DNA of 64,000 bases. Source: Eulemur rufifrons. Lineage: Eukaryota; Chordata; Mammalia; Primates; Lemuridae. Of this stretch, positions 1-12,125 are shown piece by piece. A program made the translations under genes and the position numbers. Under the pieces are notes generated by a model. It saw only the letters and a list, made by a program, of their open reading frames with translations, was not told where the DNA came from and made no database searches. Position 1 is the stretch's first letter; every line of letters starts with the position of its first letter. Location: positions 48,520,001-48,584,000 of the forward strand of contig NC_090986.1 in assembly GCF_041146395.1 (NCBI RefSeq), read 5' to 3'.

Positions 1-1540
1 TTTTATTACTTGAGTAGAATTTTTAAAGTTTAATGACTCCTTTGAGTGAAATATTAAGTACTTTTAAACTTTACAACACCCTAGAGAAGTGGACATTCTT
101 ACCAGATTGAAGAACCAATGAAATGGACAGTATATGCCATGGTTTTCAATTGAATAAACTTCTCCATTGTCTTTGAGAAGAAGGCGGTAAAAAATATGTC
201 ATAATGCTAGTAATTACATCTTTGATTTCTTAATATTCTTAAGATAGAAAAGGTGAATTATCTCAATTTTTATTTATTAAGAAAAGTTATGCATTGTATT
301 TATTAAGGTGTTCTTTTCTAAAAATATCCTGTATGAATCAACAGCCTCTTAAGTGCCAGAGTCTGTCCACAGCACTTTATATCGCAGAGGCAGTATGTTA
401 AAAAAGAACTCATTTGTTTGAGAAGTTTTGTCTCTGTGATCTTCTGATATTTAAGTCAGTTATTAGAACTGCATTGATGAAACATTGCTTCCTATTGACT
501 GGAATTATTTTATAAGAGCAGACTAAAACAAATAGCTCTAAGGAAAAAAAATGAGTAATAAATTCTATGCATAGTTGGCCTGTTTAGAATTTGTATTATC
601 ATTTTGTTGTATCTCCTCCCAGACTTATTTAAAAAACAAAAATAAACAAAAAAAAAATCTTAGTTAAAAAAATTAGAGCCACCTAGTCTCCATGTTATGA
701 GAATTAGGGATTCAATACATAAATAAATATATACATTTATTATCTTGATTTGGAATCTGGTAAATATGCAATTTAAATAAACTACTTTCTAAAATGATTA
801 TGGTGAGTTTACATAATTTGTAGAGAAACAAGCAGTATGGAGTTTTAAAGAAACTGTTCTAAAGATTTTCAAAACCCACAGAATTACTCTCCATTTGCTT
901 AATAATATATCTTAAACTTTATGTAATTTGAAGAGCATATACATTGAGTTAACATATTTTTCTGAATAACCAAAAACTGGAAGTTAATTTTGAACATTCA
1001 GGAATTGTATAACTTTTCTTGCTTGAATTCACATATTAGTTTGTACAGAGTTCTGCTTGATTTTAAAAGCATTTTTCCCCTTAATCCTCAACCAAATAAA
1101 ATGATAAATTCTGACACTCTGTTAATTTGCATAACAATTGGGTACAAAGAGTAATTCATTAATATTCAATGAAGTTCTAATTTGCACAATGCCTGCAGCA
1201 ATATGTAAACTTCATTTTGCTTTAAGATGGAAATTTGTTACAGTGCAAATATCAGTAAGTATAATTTTATTAATCAGTGTCAATGAGCATTTGATTCTGT
1301 GACCTTGATGAAGTATATACTTTTGTCCTAGGACACACAGGAGACAAAGAAATTAAGGTCATTTATTTTCTGTTGGTCACTATATTACATACATAGTTCT
1401 ATGTATTTCACATAGTTCTATGTATTTGAACTATATAGTGCAAGGAGCCTTCAGTATTCAAAAGAAAGCTGACATTACTGGTTAACCTTCACTAAAAGAA
1501 AAAATTAAAGCAATTATTTCTTCCTATGTTTATTAATTTA
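1..1540. other. AT-rich DNA, no gene or repeat recognised
   Basis: No coding frame, RNA gene or interspersed repeat that I recognise. The only local structure is a 19 bp head-to-tail duplication at 1391-1428, listed separately, and short A-runs near 540-670. Confidence 0.5.
1391..1428. repeat. 19 bp direct tandem duplication
   Basis: Two adjacent copies of ACATAGTTCTATGTATTTC (1391-1409 and 1410-1428) differ only at the last base. Each copy contains the short palindrome ACATAG-TT-CTATGT, so the pair can form two small hairpins. Most simply a local replication-slippage duplication. Confidence 0.85.
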
Positions 1541-1650
1541 GTCAACTAGCATTTTTTAAATACCTATTGTTTCCCAAGCTATTTGTGAGGTTCTGAGGAT
1601 ACATACAGGCCTGTTTCTCCTTCCTGGGGCTTTCAGACTACAAATTTTGA
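1541..1650 (-). mobile_element. L2 LINE 3' fragment (antisense), diverged
   Basis: The stretch follows the reverse complement of the L2 3' end: an AT-rich 'aaatacctattg' block, a gap, 'gaggttctgaggatac', then 'cctggggctttcagac', matching the antisense order (…caccta…ggcac…ggggatac…ggagcttacagtc). It is very diverged, so the call is tentative. Confidence 0.4.
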
Positions 1651-1711
1651 GCTAAGAAGAATGTGTTGCTGTGAAATAAGAATGGAAATGTTTCAAATAC
1701 ATTCTGTTGGA

Positions 1712-1896
1712 GCTGAGCTTAACAATAATAATAAGAGGTAATATTTTTGGAATGCTTATTATGTGCCAGGCACTATTGTAAGTGCAAACCATGTATTAGA
1801 TCATTTAATCTTCATAACAACCCCAGGGAGTAGGTAGCATCATTATCCCTATTTTTAGTGAGAAAAATGAAGAATAGTGAGGTTGTTAAATATGTT
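1712..1896 (+). mobile_element. MIR SINE, sense
   Basis: Clear MIR core region: 'TTATGTGCCAGGCACTATTG', then 'catttaatcttcataacaac', then 'taggtagcatcattatcccta' and a decayed 'gaggttgttaaat' in consensus order. The tRNA-derived head (pol III promoter) and the 3' L2-like tail are missing, so it is an inert relic shared widely among mammals. Confidence 0.85.
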
Positions 1897-2069
1897 TATG
1901 TTATAAAATAAACAATTTTACCTATATTGTGATTTAAAATCAAAATTTGATTTCTACCAAGATTTTCTGCTTAGATTTAAATGTACCAAGTCACTTAACC
2001 AAAATCAATATGCAGGTGATGCATCTTACTGACTGAAACCCCATTTAAAAATTTTGTAGATTAGCAAAG

Positions 2070-2785
2070 TACTTTTTATTTATTCATATGGCATACTTGT
2101 ATATTCTTCAGCATCTATGATGTGTCTGTTCAAGGCACTGAAGATTCACTGGTCAGTAAGACAAAGCCTTGTAGTCTTGGTATTTCCATGAGGATACCAG
2201 AGACAAATGATAAACAAGTAAACACATATATGCATAATATATTTTGAAGTAGTGGTGAGAAAAAGACAGCAGTACAAAGTGATTGGCAGTCGGGATAGAG
2301 TAAGGTTAAATTTTAGTTTGAGTAGTTAAGAATTGCTTCTCTGGATATTTCAACGAAGACTTGAATAAAATGAGGAGTGATTCTTAACAGCAACATGGGA
2401 GAAAGTACTTCAGTAAGAAGGAATAGACCCCAGGGGCAAGAAAAGAGATTTGTATCATGGGGTAAAAGATAGAAGGGTGGAGGTGAGTGAGTTATGCAGT
2501 TAGAGGGATATCTGGACAATATTTTGAATTTTGGTGACCATGAAAAATAGTTTGGGTTTTATTCTAAATATTATGAGAAACCAATGGAGAATTTTAAAGA
2601 AGGAAGTCAAATGCTGTGGATTATGATCATAAAAAATGACTCTGCCTTCTGTTTAGAAAACATATGGTAAGGCAGCTGGAAGGGCAGCAGGGAAAGTTAG
2701 GAAGTTCCTCTTCCCATCTAGGAGACAGGCCCAGGATGGTACAGTAGAGGCAGTGGGACATGGTCTAATTCAGTTTTCTCTGATG
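2070..2785 (-). mobile_element. L2 LINE fragment (antisense)
   Basis: Reads in order as the reverse complement of the L2 3' half: a decayed 3' tail (about 2080-2180), then a long segment whose landmark is 'ggttttattctaaatatt…aaccaatggagaattttaaag' (2555-2600), followed by 'aaaatgactctgccttctg' and 'ggcagcagggaaagttagg'. In L2 sense orientation this is 3' UTR and late ORF2. No open frame survives. Other L2 copies in this window (58.9-60.1 kb, 63.6 kb to the end) share the same landmarks, which supports the call. Confidence 0.65.
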
Positions 2786-5265
2786 CCTGGAGTTTTAAAG
2801 CTATTACCCAGATGGCTATTAGTCCAAATTTTAAGCAGACTCATAAAAGTTTCTTGATCAGGTTCCTGATGTGGTTAATTGACATTTAATATAACATGTG
2901 ATTTTGATAAAAATTAAAAGATAATTTAAAATCACTTATTGTTCCTTACCATAAATCACTGGTAGAGTGTTTTAATTTAAATATAGGTAACATAAGTTGT
3001 ATTAAAGGTCAACCAGAAACAATGTATAAGCATTCTTTATTCTCTGAGACATCACTATGAATGAAATTAAAACTGGCCCTTATATTTCTTAGCAGATAAT
3101 TGCTGAATATTGCTATTTGTTGGGGGAAAATAAGTTTATACCATATTGGACACCTTGCTAGTAAAGTAGGTCATGTGCATATAGGTGACTAATTACAGTG
3201 ATAAGTTATTGGTAATATCCCTCCAATGTAGCCAGGTTTTCTTAAGTGACACTAACAGTGCGCAGTTTCCATTTTGCAAACCATCTGCCATTAGCATGAT
3301 GTGTGTGGCAGGCTCTTCACAATAGGCTGACTGCCTCTCCTTATTCAGTCAATGTGCTTACCTTCCTCACAGTTTGACTGCATAAACTATCTCCAATACT
3401 TTCCAATTTAAAAAAAAAAAAAAGCAATATGTGGACATAAATCACAGAGCTTCTAGATAAGAAGGAAGTTTAAAGTAGTGAAATGTGGTTGTGCAATGTG
3501 TCAGAGAAAGCACAGTAAAATAGTCTCTTCAAGAGGAGGATCGGGAATAAAGATCATATGGTCAAATAATTCAAATAACTCAGAGCCATTTTTTTGTATC
3601 TATGCTGCACCAGGCATTTCAGATTAAAAGCACCTTCTTTGGAAAGAAAATATTATGGGTCTAAGATGGATGTATTTGATATTGGGAAGGTGATGAAGTG
3701 AATCACATGAAGCAGCCCTGAGGTCTGGGGTTTGTGTTCAGCATCTGTCCAGGGTAGGTTTCCATTAGACAAAACTCTCCCCCAGGGTAACTCTTGGATT
3801 GCCAGGAAATCATTTCAAATATGTCCACCTTTATGCAAACGCAGAGGGGGGCCACTTTTTCCATTTCTAATTTTCATGGAAGAGCTGGCCTTTTTTCTCT
3901 GGGACATTAATCTTTTGTCTAGATTCAATGTCTGTGCACACTTATACCTACTAACAGAAATGCTTATACTTCAAAGGAGAAAGGAAGATGAAGGTAACAG
4001 AAAGAAAATGGGATTCCGGGCTCTCCTAAAGAAGCATTTAGTTCTTGAAAATCATTGGCCATGAGAATGTGATATTTTGAATTTTAAAATCAAATCATTC
4101 AGGACATTTAATGTTTAAAAATTATTAGAAGGTTAGGTTAAATTATATTTAGAGCTGATGGTTTGGCAGAGACGGTCACACATTTTATAGGATTGTATTT
4201 GTGTTAGTAAAAAATGTAATGAGTATCTAATTTAATACCCACATTTAGGGGAAAAATGGAAAAGAAGATCAATTTTGTTTAATCTTCAAGAATAACTTTC
4301 TTCTCTTTTTTACTCCTTTTTCTCCCTCATGCTATCTTCTTTTCCCATTTTTCTCATATTTGTTTCTTCTCTTTCTAACACACACAGACACAAGTACACC
4401 AAAAAACAAAAACAAAATGAAACATTATTGAATGCTGTCTGTATGTATGTGATGAGAACACTATATTATGATCAGATAAGGCTGACAGAGGAGGCTAGAG
4501 AAAAAGGTTCCAACTTAACTAAGAAGGAGGCATAAAGACCCTGCTGAAAGTCACAATCTCCTGTGCTTGTCTATATACAATGATGTCCCTTATTAAGAAA
4601 AAAAAAAAAAGAAGCAATTTGTGTGTTTATTTAAATACACATGCTCTTTAAATGCAAACATATTAATATAGGAGATTATATTGTGTACAAATTAAAGATA
4701 CGTCTTTCGTCTATGTTAGAGTTTCAATGTTGAGTTATTTTGAAGGAAGTATCATATGTGTTTTATTGATCATTGCATGAATACTGATTGTACCTGATGA
4801 TTTGTCTCTATTACTTATGCAAAATTGTTTTGGAAATTAAGATTCACATAGATAATTTACTTAGAAAGTTTTCTTACTAGAAGATTAGTACTTATGTTCT
4901 GTAGTAACTGTATTATATAATAACCTTGAAGCAGCCAAAGATTGACAATTCAAAGAACCATATTACTATGGTAAAGTGGTAGATTCTAATTAGAACACTG
5001 CATGTATTTGGATTATGGGGAAAAATTAATTTTAAATAAACATATACCATTATCAACTTGCATTTTGGATTACAGCTCTTTTTCAATTTCTCCAAGAAAT
5101 CTATACATGGGTAAATTGAATAAGTCTTTAGAGCAATGCATGACTAATGGCCTAGAATACTGGAAAAAGTAAAGCAATACTTAATTTAAAAGGTAACTCC
5201 CAATCAACAGAGCCCTATCTAAAAGATAGAGTCTTATTTATTTTGCATGGTATAGAACTCACTCT
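2786..5265. other. No gene recognised; mostly unique-looking DNA
   Basis: Short poly(A) runs occur at 3410-3423 and 4600-4611. About 3690-4070 is less AT-rich than its surroundings and contains a 110-codon open frame on the plus strand, but that frame has no recognisable domain, no splice or start context and a composition typical of chance. About 3230-3370 also has a balanced composition. I see nothing I can name. Confidence 0.45.
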
Positions 5266-5712
5266 TCAATCATGTCTTTGTCTGTTTTCCTAAATCTTTC
5301 TCCCTGTCTCAACCTTTGGACTAGCTGTACTAAAGTTCTTAAAATTTCCCTTATGAGCTATAGTATTTCATTACTTTGTGTCTTTGCACTTCTTATTTTC
5401 TTTGCACAGAATTTTCTTCCTTGCTGTCCACACCTATCTTTTAAAATCTTCTTCTGCCACAGAAATCAAAATTTACCTCCTGTTTATCACCTTGCTATAA
5501 ACCTAACATTTTCCTACTTCTCCTATTGTGATAATTGTTCCCTTCTTGAACCATTAGTGCACTTCCATCAGTTTTTATTATGTTAATAACACAAATATGG
5601 TATGATCATGTATTTACATGTATGTGTCTCCTAGAGTTTGTGCTTCTTGAAGGCAAGAACTATTTTATTCATCATGTTTACAGTGTATAGAAGTTCAATA
5701 AATAATTGTTAA
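5266..5712 (+). mobile_element. L2 LINE 3' end, sense
   Basis: Runs in L2 sense order: 'tgtctttgcacttcttattttctttgcacagaa' region (about 5378-5412; consensus is CTTTGCACATGCTGTTCC), 'cacctatcttttaaaatctt', then 'gtgtctcctagagtttgtgcttcttgaaggcaagaact' (5624-5660; consensus ctagactgtaagctccttgagggcaggg) and the terminal 'agttcaataaataattgtt'. The 3' end is well preserved in order but every block is mutated. Confidence 0.75.
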
Positions 5713-6995
5713 AGGAATCAATTCCCTAGAGCATACATTCTGAATAACACTAAAAATCTTTGTTCAGTTCATTACTTATGTACACTTCATATGGGGAGCA
5801 ATGAATTATGTTTGCCTTTTCTCAATATCATCCAAAATGAAAAAATGTTTATATTTAATTATTCAAACCAGAGAATCCAACTTGTTTGAAGAAGCTGTCA
5901 CTATCTGCAGTAGACTAGGGTACTGTTTAAATGACTAACACTAATTGAAGAAAAGAGACTAATTGGCTACAAGCAATACCACTGTAGTAATGAGAATATC
6001 ACGTTGACATGTTGTTCCATGGTAGGCTTACATGTTTTACAGACAAGGGGCTGTAACATTCTTCTTTTCCAGCTCTGCACGCATTACAAAAATGTCAAAA
6101 CACCATGTACAAGTGGAGTTGGCTGAAGAAATAAGCTTCCTTCACACATATTCAAATGGATCAGGAGTGGGCATGACATATAAATGCTACCCAACTGCAG
6201 ATGAAAGCCAGAAATAGCTCCTAAACCAAAGGCCAGTGATAGCTGGTAGAAAATGTTTCCAAAAACCATGCTAATTTTTATGGAAAATCATATTGAAGTG
6301 AAAGCCTACACTATTTATTTTGTTGAATAAATCATGGGTTAACTTGTTAATGTTGCCTGTACTATGGAGGAGGGAGCATACAGCCAGCCATCCTAGAACG
6401 TTACTGGGCAGCAGTTACTGCTTCCCAAAGGAGAGAGGCAATGAATCCTTCCAAAAGCAATGAACAAGCACACAAACAAATCAGTGGGGAACGCAAAAGG
6501 ATACAGCAGAACTCAGTGTTTGTAGTAACAAAGAGATGCTGTTTTATAGCCACAGTAAAAGTTCAGTTGTAGAACAAAATGAGTGCAAACATTCCTTCTG
6601 TAATGAGCTGCTTTAAATTGACAGCATTATCATGTTTTACCATCTTTGCAAAACATTTTTATTAGCTTGATTGGCAATGAGTAAACAGAACTCACTTCTT
6701 ATCCTCTGTCATTTGAATGTGGCAGAATGTCTTATATAGAAATAATAAAAAACACAAAAATAAAAAGGGCATAAAAATAATATTGCTAATTGGGAAAACT
6801 CCAACCACCAATAAAAAGATTAAATTAATAAAATAATAGGAATATATCACATTGTGATTTTTTCCTCCAGTCATAGATTAACTAGAATTATTTAATTAAA
6901 GGAGTTTATAAATTATTTGTCAGGCAGTACCTTTTATAAAGGCGTTAGCAATAAGTATTTTTGTTAATTAATTTACTATATTTTTAAACATAATA
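5713..6995. other. No gene recognised; unique-looking DNA
   Basis: A pyrimidine-rich run ending in CAG (about 6060-6072) precedes a 145 bp open stretch and superficially resembles an exon boundary, but no protein family is recognisable and no donor partner is evident. About 6360-6660 is less AT-rich and non-repetitive, so it is a possible conserved element (see findings). Confidence 0.4.
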
Positions 6996-6998
6996 TTA

Positions 6999-7225
6999 CA
7001 GACTGAGCATCTCAAATCTGGAAATCTGAAATCCAAAATCTGAAACTTTTTGTGTGCCCATATAAAACTCAAAGCGAATCCTCATTGGAGCATTTCAGAT
7101 TTTGGATTTTTTGATTAGGGCTGATGAACTAGTATGTATATAATGCAAGTATTCCCAAATCCCCAGGAATTCCAAATCTGAAACACTTCTGGCCCAAGAA
7201 TTTAGAATAAGGGATACTCAATTTC
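6999..7225 (-). mobile_element. MER2-like Tigger-derived miniature DNA transposon
   Basis: Begins CAGACTGAGCATCTCAAATC and ends 'gggatactcaatttc'. The reverse complement of the right end starts 'gaaattgagtatcccttatt', close to the MER2-type terminus (CAGGTTGAGTATCCCTTATC). Internal blocks such as 'catttcagattttggatttt' and 'ctgatgaactagta' fit a MER2-related family. TA dinucleotides flank both ends (6997-6998, 7226-7227), as expected for Tc1/mariner-type insertion. It has no transposase and is a non-autonomous relic. The exact subfamily is uncertain. Confidence 0.75.
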
Positions 7226-9508
7226 TATTTATGTTAGACTACAAAGGAAAAATAACTGATAGTACATGAAATAAACTCTTAAATTTGATTACCCTATATT
7301 GGCTAGCATTTAACATAACATCTTTTTTTTTTTTTTCTTTTTTTCAATCTCTGTGTGTGTGTGTTTGTGAAACTATCTGATCAGTGACCTTAGAACTGAA
7401 ATCTAACCAGGATTCATTCACTTTAAATTTATTTATTAAAAATACTATAGATGTAATTTTGAATGTTTTAGTGAAGTGGAAGTAGAAAAAGACCAAAAAT
7501 GGTAATAACAGTGCAAAGGCTTTCATACCATTTCATCGCTTCATCAAGAACTTTACAGTGCGATATACACCTAGGATGAAAAAGAGAGTTAACAGGCTGT
7601 GATACAGTATTGACAGCAGGAGAGTTAAGGTCAAGCAAAGCTGAACGGCAGCATTCCTGCCAGCCATTCTTGCTTGTAGATCTGAACTTTAATCCACAGA
7701 GATTGTTAAAGCCTCAGGTAGAGGTTGGGTGATAATGGTGGCTGTTATCCCAAGGAACAGATGGTAGAGTGAGTGACACCTATAAATGTGCAGGCTGTGT
7801 TGCTTCAGTGACAAGATGCTAAACCCTTCTGGCACTGAAGTAAAAAGACAGGTGTCTTGACACAAAAAGAGGTATCGAAACTTTGCCTCTAACCATTTGT
7901 AACGTTGGAGCCAATTCTTCAAACCTAAGTAACTGAAAATCTAAATTGAGGTGCATTAACATAGAAAGATTACTTTTGGATATTTCCATCAATGTTTCTT
8001 CCCCCTCTCCCTCTCTCTTTTTTCTTCCTTTCTTCTATTCCTCCTTCCTTCGTCCTGCCTACCTTCTTTACTTCTTTCTTCCTAATCAGTCCAGATACCT
8101 GTCATCTAATAGTAAATTAACAATCATTATATTCTAAGTTTCTGATTTTAATGGGTTCCTGCATTTATGTGAAAAACCTCTATTTCTTATTTGTAAAACA
8201 AATAAAATAGCAAACAGAGATTTTTTTTTCTTTGATAGAATTATACATCACAGTGGAGTTCTTCAGTTACCTTTATGTTTGCTTTAAGTATAGTGTGAAG
8301 TTAATCACTTTTACATATACTATTTATTATAGTTGTAATTAGCAATGTCAGGTTTGGAGATTCATGTGGCCAGCAGGGAAAACACAATAGTGTAAAAACA
8401 AATTTAACAAATGTACTTACTTTAAATTCCATTATCACTTCAAGAGATTACTTGTTTTAAAAGGTATTAAAGCTAATAACATTTAATCTACTTGCTTGAA
8501 TGTAACAGCATTTTTCTGGAAGTCAATGAAAATAAAGCTTCAATAATCAAGTACAACAGCTGTTAAAGTTTTCCGCACAGTTCTTTCCAAAAGAAATTAG
8601 GTTCTAATAGCCAACTCCTCATACTATCTTTTTCTTTTCTTGGATTTTAAACTATATAGTTACATATTTTTCTAGAAAGAGAGATAAATGTGATAGAACA
8701 ACAAACCACATTATAATACTCCAATTAAGTGGTTTGGCGCTAGTAATGAGTAAATAAAGACATTGTAAAGGTGGAAAGACAACAGGAGGGTTGTTTAGAT
8801 ATATTTCAGTACAGTGGTAATGTGAGTGGTACCACCAAAGCCAATGTGGTAGTGGTATTTGGAATTAATTACACCTTGGGTCCTACTTTACTTCACCTGT
8901 AAAATCAGGGACTCATTGTAAAGTAATACTAAGTATTTTCTATCTCTGTTATTCACTCTATCTACTTACAAGAAAATTTCTTTCCTTCTATACATAGCAA
9001 AATGCATTCACTCCATCCACTCCTGCAATAAGTCTAGTACTTGGTGAATGAATACAGTTGGCTTGGGGCATGCATACAGTCAAGATTAATTATCATGAAG
9101 AGTCTAAGAACTCTGCACGTAAGATCCTGGTGCACAGTAAATGCTTGTAGACTAAATGGAAGTTCAGGTTCCCCGTCTTCTGACTGTCATATGACAATGT
9201 ATTGTAAGGTACCGTGTTGCCAACTAATCTTTTACGTATTACATGTGCAGTATTGTGAAATTTTTTAATTGTTAGCAAAAGCTAGTCTTATTCTTTGTTA
9301 GTTTATTTATTTTGTTCTATAAAAAATGCCACTATGTTGTAGTCTAATCAACTAAGCTGGAAATGCTCTTCATTCTTTGATTCATTGTTGAAATTAAATT
9401 ATTTTTAATTACTTCTGTTATGCTATTAAACCCTTAATTACCAACCCAATATATTAAATACTCAGAGTATTTGACTTGTTTTGCCACCCTAACCTTAAGT
9501 ACAACTCC
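7226..9508. other. No gene recognised; AT-rich DNA with simple tracts
   Basis: Contains a poly(T) run (7322-7345) next to a short (GT)n, and a pyrimidine-rich CCTT-type stretch at about 7995-8085. The rest, including 8,100-9,500, shows no repeat family or exon that I recognise. A 38 bp segment at 9009-9046 recurs at 10715-10752 (see findings). Confidence 0.45.
9009..9046 (+). repeat. 38 bp dispersed repeat, copy 1
   Basis: CACTCCATCCACTCCTGCAA plus the following 18 bases match 10715-10752 at 30 of 38 positions with no gap. Similarity stops at both ends. Family unknown. Confidence 0.5.
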
Positions 9509-9540
9509 CCCCCCCCCAAAAAAAAATATATATATATATA
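9509..9540. repeat. Compound simple repeat C(n)A(n)(TA)n
   Basis: A run of cytosines, then adenines, then alternating TA, directly left of the palindromic element at 9542. Likely length-polymorphic. Confidence 0.9.
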
Positions 9541-9541
9541 T

Positions 9542-9617
9542 TCTGTCTGAAAAGTGTCCAGCCAATGTTAACATAAAGAGAACGGTTACGTAGCTGGCTG
9601 GATACTTTCCAGACAGA
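9542..9617. mobile_element. 76 bp palindromic mariner-like miniature element
   Basis: Left arm TCTGTCTGAAAAGTGTCCAG… (9542-9564) and right arm (9595-9617) are inverted repeats of 23 bp with only two mismatches, separated by about 30 bp. The arms and the internal 'gaacggttacg' remind me of Hsmar2/MADE2-type mariner termini, but I am recalling that consensus and cannot confirm it. The whole element is ends plus a short centre, with no coding capacity. It sits against a TA repeat, consistent with a TA target, although this also blurs the left boundary. Confidence 0.6.
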
Positions 9618-11085
9618 CCTTTTTATACACACATATGTATGAATGTGTACACATATATCATACATACACATGTATGGTCAATTTAGTGATCAGAATTTTT
9701 CAAAGGTAATGTATAGTAATATAACAAATTGTCACAAGTTTGGGTTTTATAATGAGCTTCATGTACATGGTCTGTTTTCTCCCAACTTCACAGAATTAAA
9801 ATGCATACACGTGTTCTATGTTTAATAAAATCTTATGTTCACAGCATTGAAAATGATGTGAAATGGTGTGCTTGGAATAATTTATCTAGTTGTATATATT
9901 ATGATAATAGAGGAAGTTTTCTACTATTGTGGAATTCTTCATGTGACTCTGGAATAAATCCTGAAGGTGATAGATTGACCAACAAGAAAAATATTTTCAA
10001 TTGCTGCATTATATAAAACCACACAAATATACCTTAATAGACTTTAGAGTTTTGTGAAGTGAAATTTGCAGAGCACAGTGATGGAGCAAAGTAAGCATTC
10101 TAAATAGGATATTATTGATTTTTATTGTAAAATTCATAACCCAGGTCTTTAAGAGTCTTGGAATAAGTATCTATTGACTTTGGGTCAGTATGACAAAGAT
10201 TTTTGGTGCATAATTCAATATATTTGGGTGGTACATATAGTGTATATTTGATATACTACAATATTTATATTGTAGAAAAGTCTGCAAAGTCTACATGATA
10301 AGACAGGAGTTGTGCAGTTTATACATGTTTGGAAAACTACACTACAAAATGTTATTATATGTGTGCATATGAATCTCAAAATCTTTACAGTCCTGTGGTC
10401 AGTCATTCTAACATTGCCAACAGACTAAAATTATTTTACTGAAGGTTTTACCAGGATAGAATAGTAATGAGTTCTCTTTTTAACACATACTTAATTTTCT
10501 TATCAAACACTGCCCAAGTTATAATATATTGAATATTTCATCACAAATTCTAATATGAAATAATTGTCAAACATTAAATCCTCTGTGTTTTATGACTCAC
10601 CAAACTTGATTTTGCTGTACTTATTTAAAATGTATTAATTTCTCTATGTGTTTATGTGCAAAAGATCACTCTTGCATTATTACAGATTAGCAGAGCTACA
10701 ATAGAAAGTGAAGTCACTCCACCTACTCTTGCAATAAATTCAGTGCGTGGTGTAAGGTGATAGCTAACCTCACACAATAGCTTCTGCTTCGCTAAAGGCT
10801 TGGAGTTGGGGAATTTGCATAGTAATAGTAGATTGCCTGTTTAGAAGTTGTCTTGCCTTTGAGTATTAACTTTCCTACATGTTTGATTGATTATTTATGG
10901 AAATTTAACTTCCACAGAGAGCCTACTTTGGCTAAGATAAAATACAATTTTAAAAACAGTTTAGGTGATTAGTCTCCTGAGTGACATGAGATTTTATCTT
11001 AAATCTCATATAAAGTTTCATGTATTAAAAATATAGCTAAGGATTTCTATCTATACATAGAAATATTATTTGGAATTATATATGA
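9618..11085. other. No gene or repeat recognised
   Basis: AT-rich DNA. A perfect 9 bp hairpin (CTACAATAT-TT-ATATTGTAG) lies at 10256-10275. Copy 2 of the 38 bp dispersed repeat is at 10715-10752. Nothing else is identifiable. Confidence 0.45.
10715..10752 (+). repeat. 38 bp dispersed repeat, copy 2
   Basis: CACTCCACCTACTCTTGCAA plus the following 18 bases align without gaps to 9009-9046 (30 of 38 identical). Same orientation, 1.7 kb apart. Confidence 0.5.
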
Positions 11086-11089
11086 GATT

Positions 11090-11880
11090 GGGCACTTGAA
11101 AAAGAAATAGGGATATTTGATATATATGAGAGAGGTGGCATTTTTATATCAGTGAAATAAGGATAGAATTTTCTCTAAATATTGGTGGGAGATTTAGTAA
11201 TTCATTTGAATAAACACATTAAATAGGCCCTTGCCTCACACCATACACAAAAATCAATTATAGATCAATTAAAGAACAAAATATATAATTCAAAATTAAT
11301 ACACTTTAAAAAGTCAATGTAGAAATCTATCTCCACAGATAGGAATTTCTTGTAATGCAGACAAAATTATAAAATATGCAGAAAAATATTCATAAATTCA
11401 ATGATAAAAATTTAGAAACTCTCTTTATGAGAGAAGTCAAAAAATGTATAAAAAGTCAAAGTAGAAGATACTTGCCACTTAATTAACTCATGTATTACTA
11501 TCCAAAGTATATCTTGAATCCTAAGAATATATTAGAAAAAGACAGTAATCCTTTTGGGAAAAAATGTCAAAACATTTTTACAGAGGAGAAAGCCTAAAAG
11601 TTCATAATTATATGAAATGATGTCCCACCTTATTATGGAAATGTCAAGTAAAGCCACAGGTAAGTACCATTTCACTCCTATCAGACTGACCAAAAATAAA
11701 ATAAAAAGGTCTGACAATGCCAAGTGTTCTGCAGTTGGCTTCAGTGAAATTCTAACTCGTAGAAACAAAAATTGGTAGAGTCACTTTAAAAAACATGTTA
11801 GAATTACCCAGTCAATACTCTACAACCCAGCTATTCTACTACAAGATAAGTGCCCTAGAGAAAATTTTGGTTGACAACAG
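11090..11880 (+). mobile_element. Old LINE-1 (L1M/HAL1-like) ORF2 fragment, sense
   Basis: Degenerate ORF2 C-terminal coding region in sense order. 'ccttgcctcacaccatacac' (11228-11247) is the 'DPYLTPYTK' block. A stretch similar to 'agaaaaatattcataaattc' follows (11380-11400), then 'gtaagtaccatttcactcct' (11660-11679), equivalent to the 'YHLTPV'-type block, and 'ctacaacccagctattctactac' (11820-11842), the 'DPAIPLL' block. Many stops and small deletions show it is long dead. It has no 3' tail or poly(A). Confidence 0.75.
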
Positions 11881-11959
11881 TATTGGTAACTAGACTTCAG
11901 CCTTACCCAAATGGAGAGAATTTATTACTGAAAAATAGACTCCTTTGTACACTGCTCTC

Positions 11960-12125
11960 TTTTTGGTTACTCATTAATTTAACAAAGATTTGTTGGACAC
12001 CTACTCTATGCTACATATTGTTCTAGATGGTGAGAATATTGCAGCAAAAAACACCAACAATAATCCTATCCTCGAGGAGCTTGCGTTTTGTGAAGCCAGA
12101 GAGTGAACCAAAGAAGAAAGTGGAT
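11960..12125 (-). mobile_element. L2 LINE 3' end fragment (antisense)
   Basis: 'atttaacaaagatttgttggacacctactctatgctac…ttgttctagatggtgagaatattgcagca…cctatcctcgaggagcttgc' follows the reverse-complemented L2 3' end step by step (TTTATTGAGCACCTACTATG…GGGGATAC…GGAGCTTACA). Confidence 0.7.

Noticed and set aside
3732..4064. 110-codon plus-strand open frame in a less AT-rich patch
   Set aside because: No recognisable family, and no promoter or splice evidence. The patch may be conserved non-coding DNA, but the frame is not supported.
6072..6217. Exon-like segment after a pyrimidine tract and CAG
   Set aside because: A polypyrimidine-AG is common by chance. The following frame has no known similarity and no matching donor was found.
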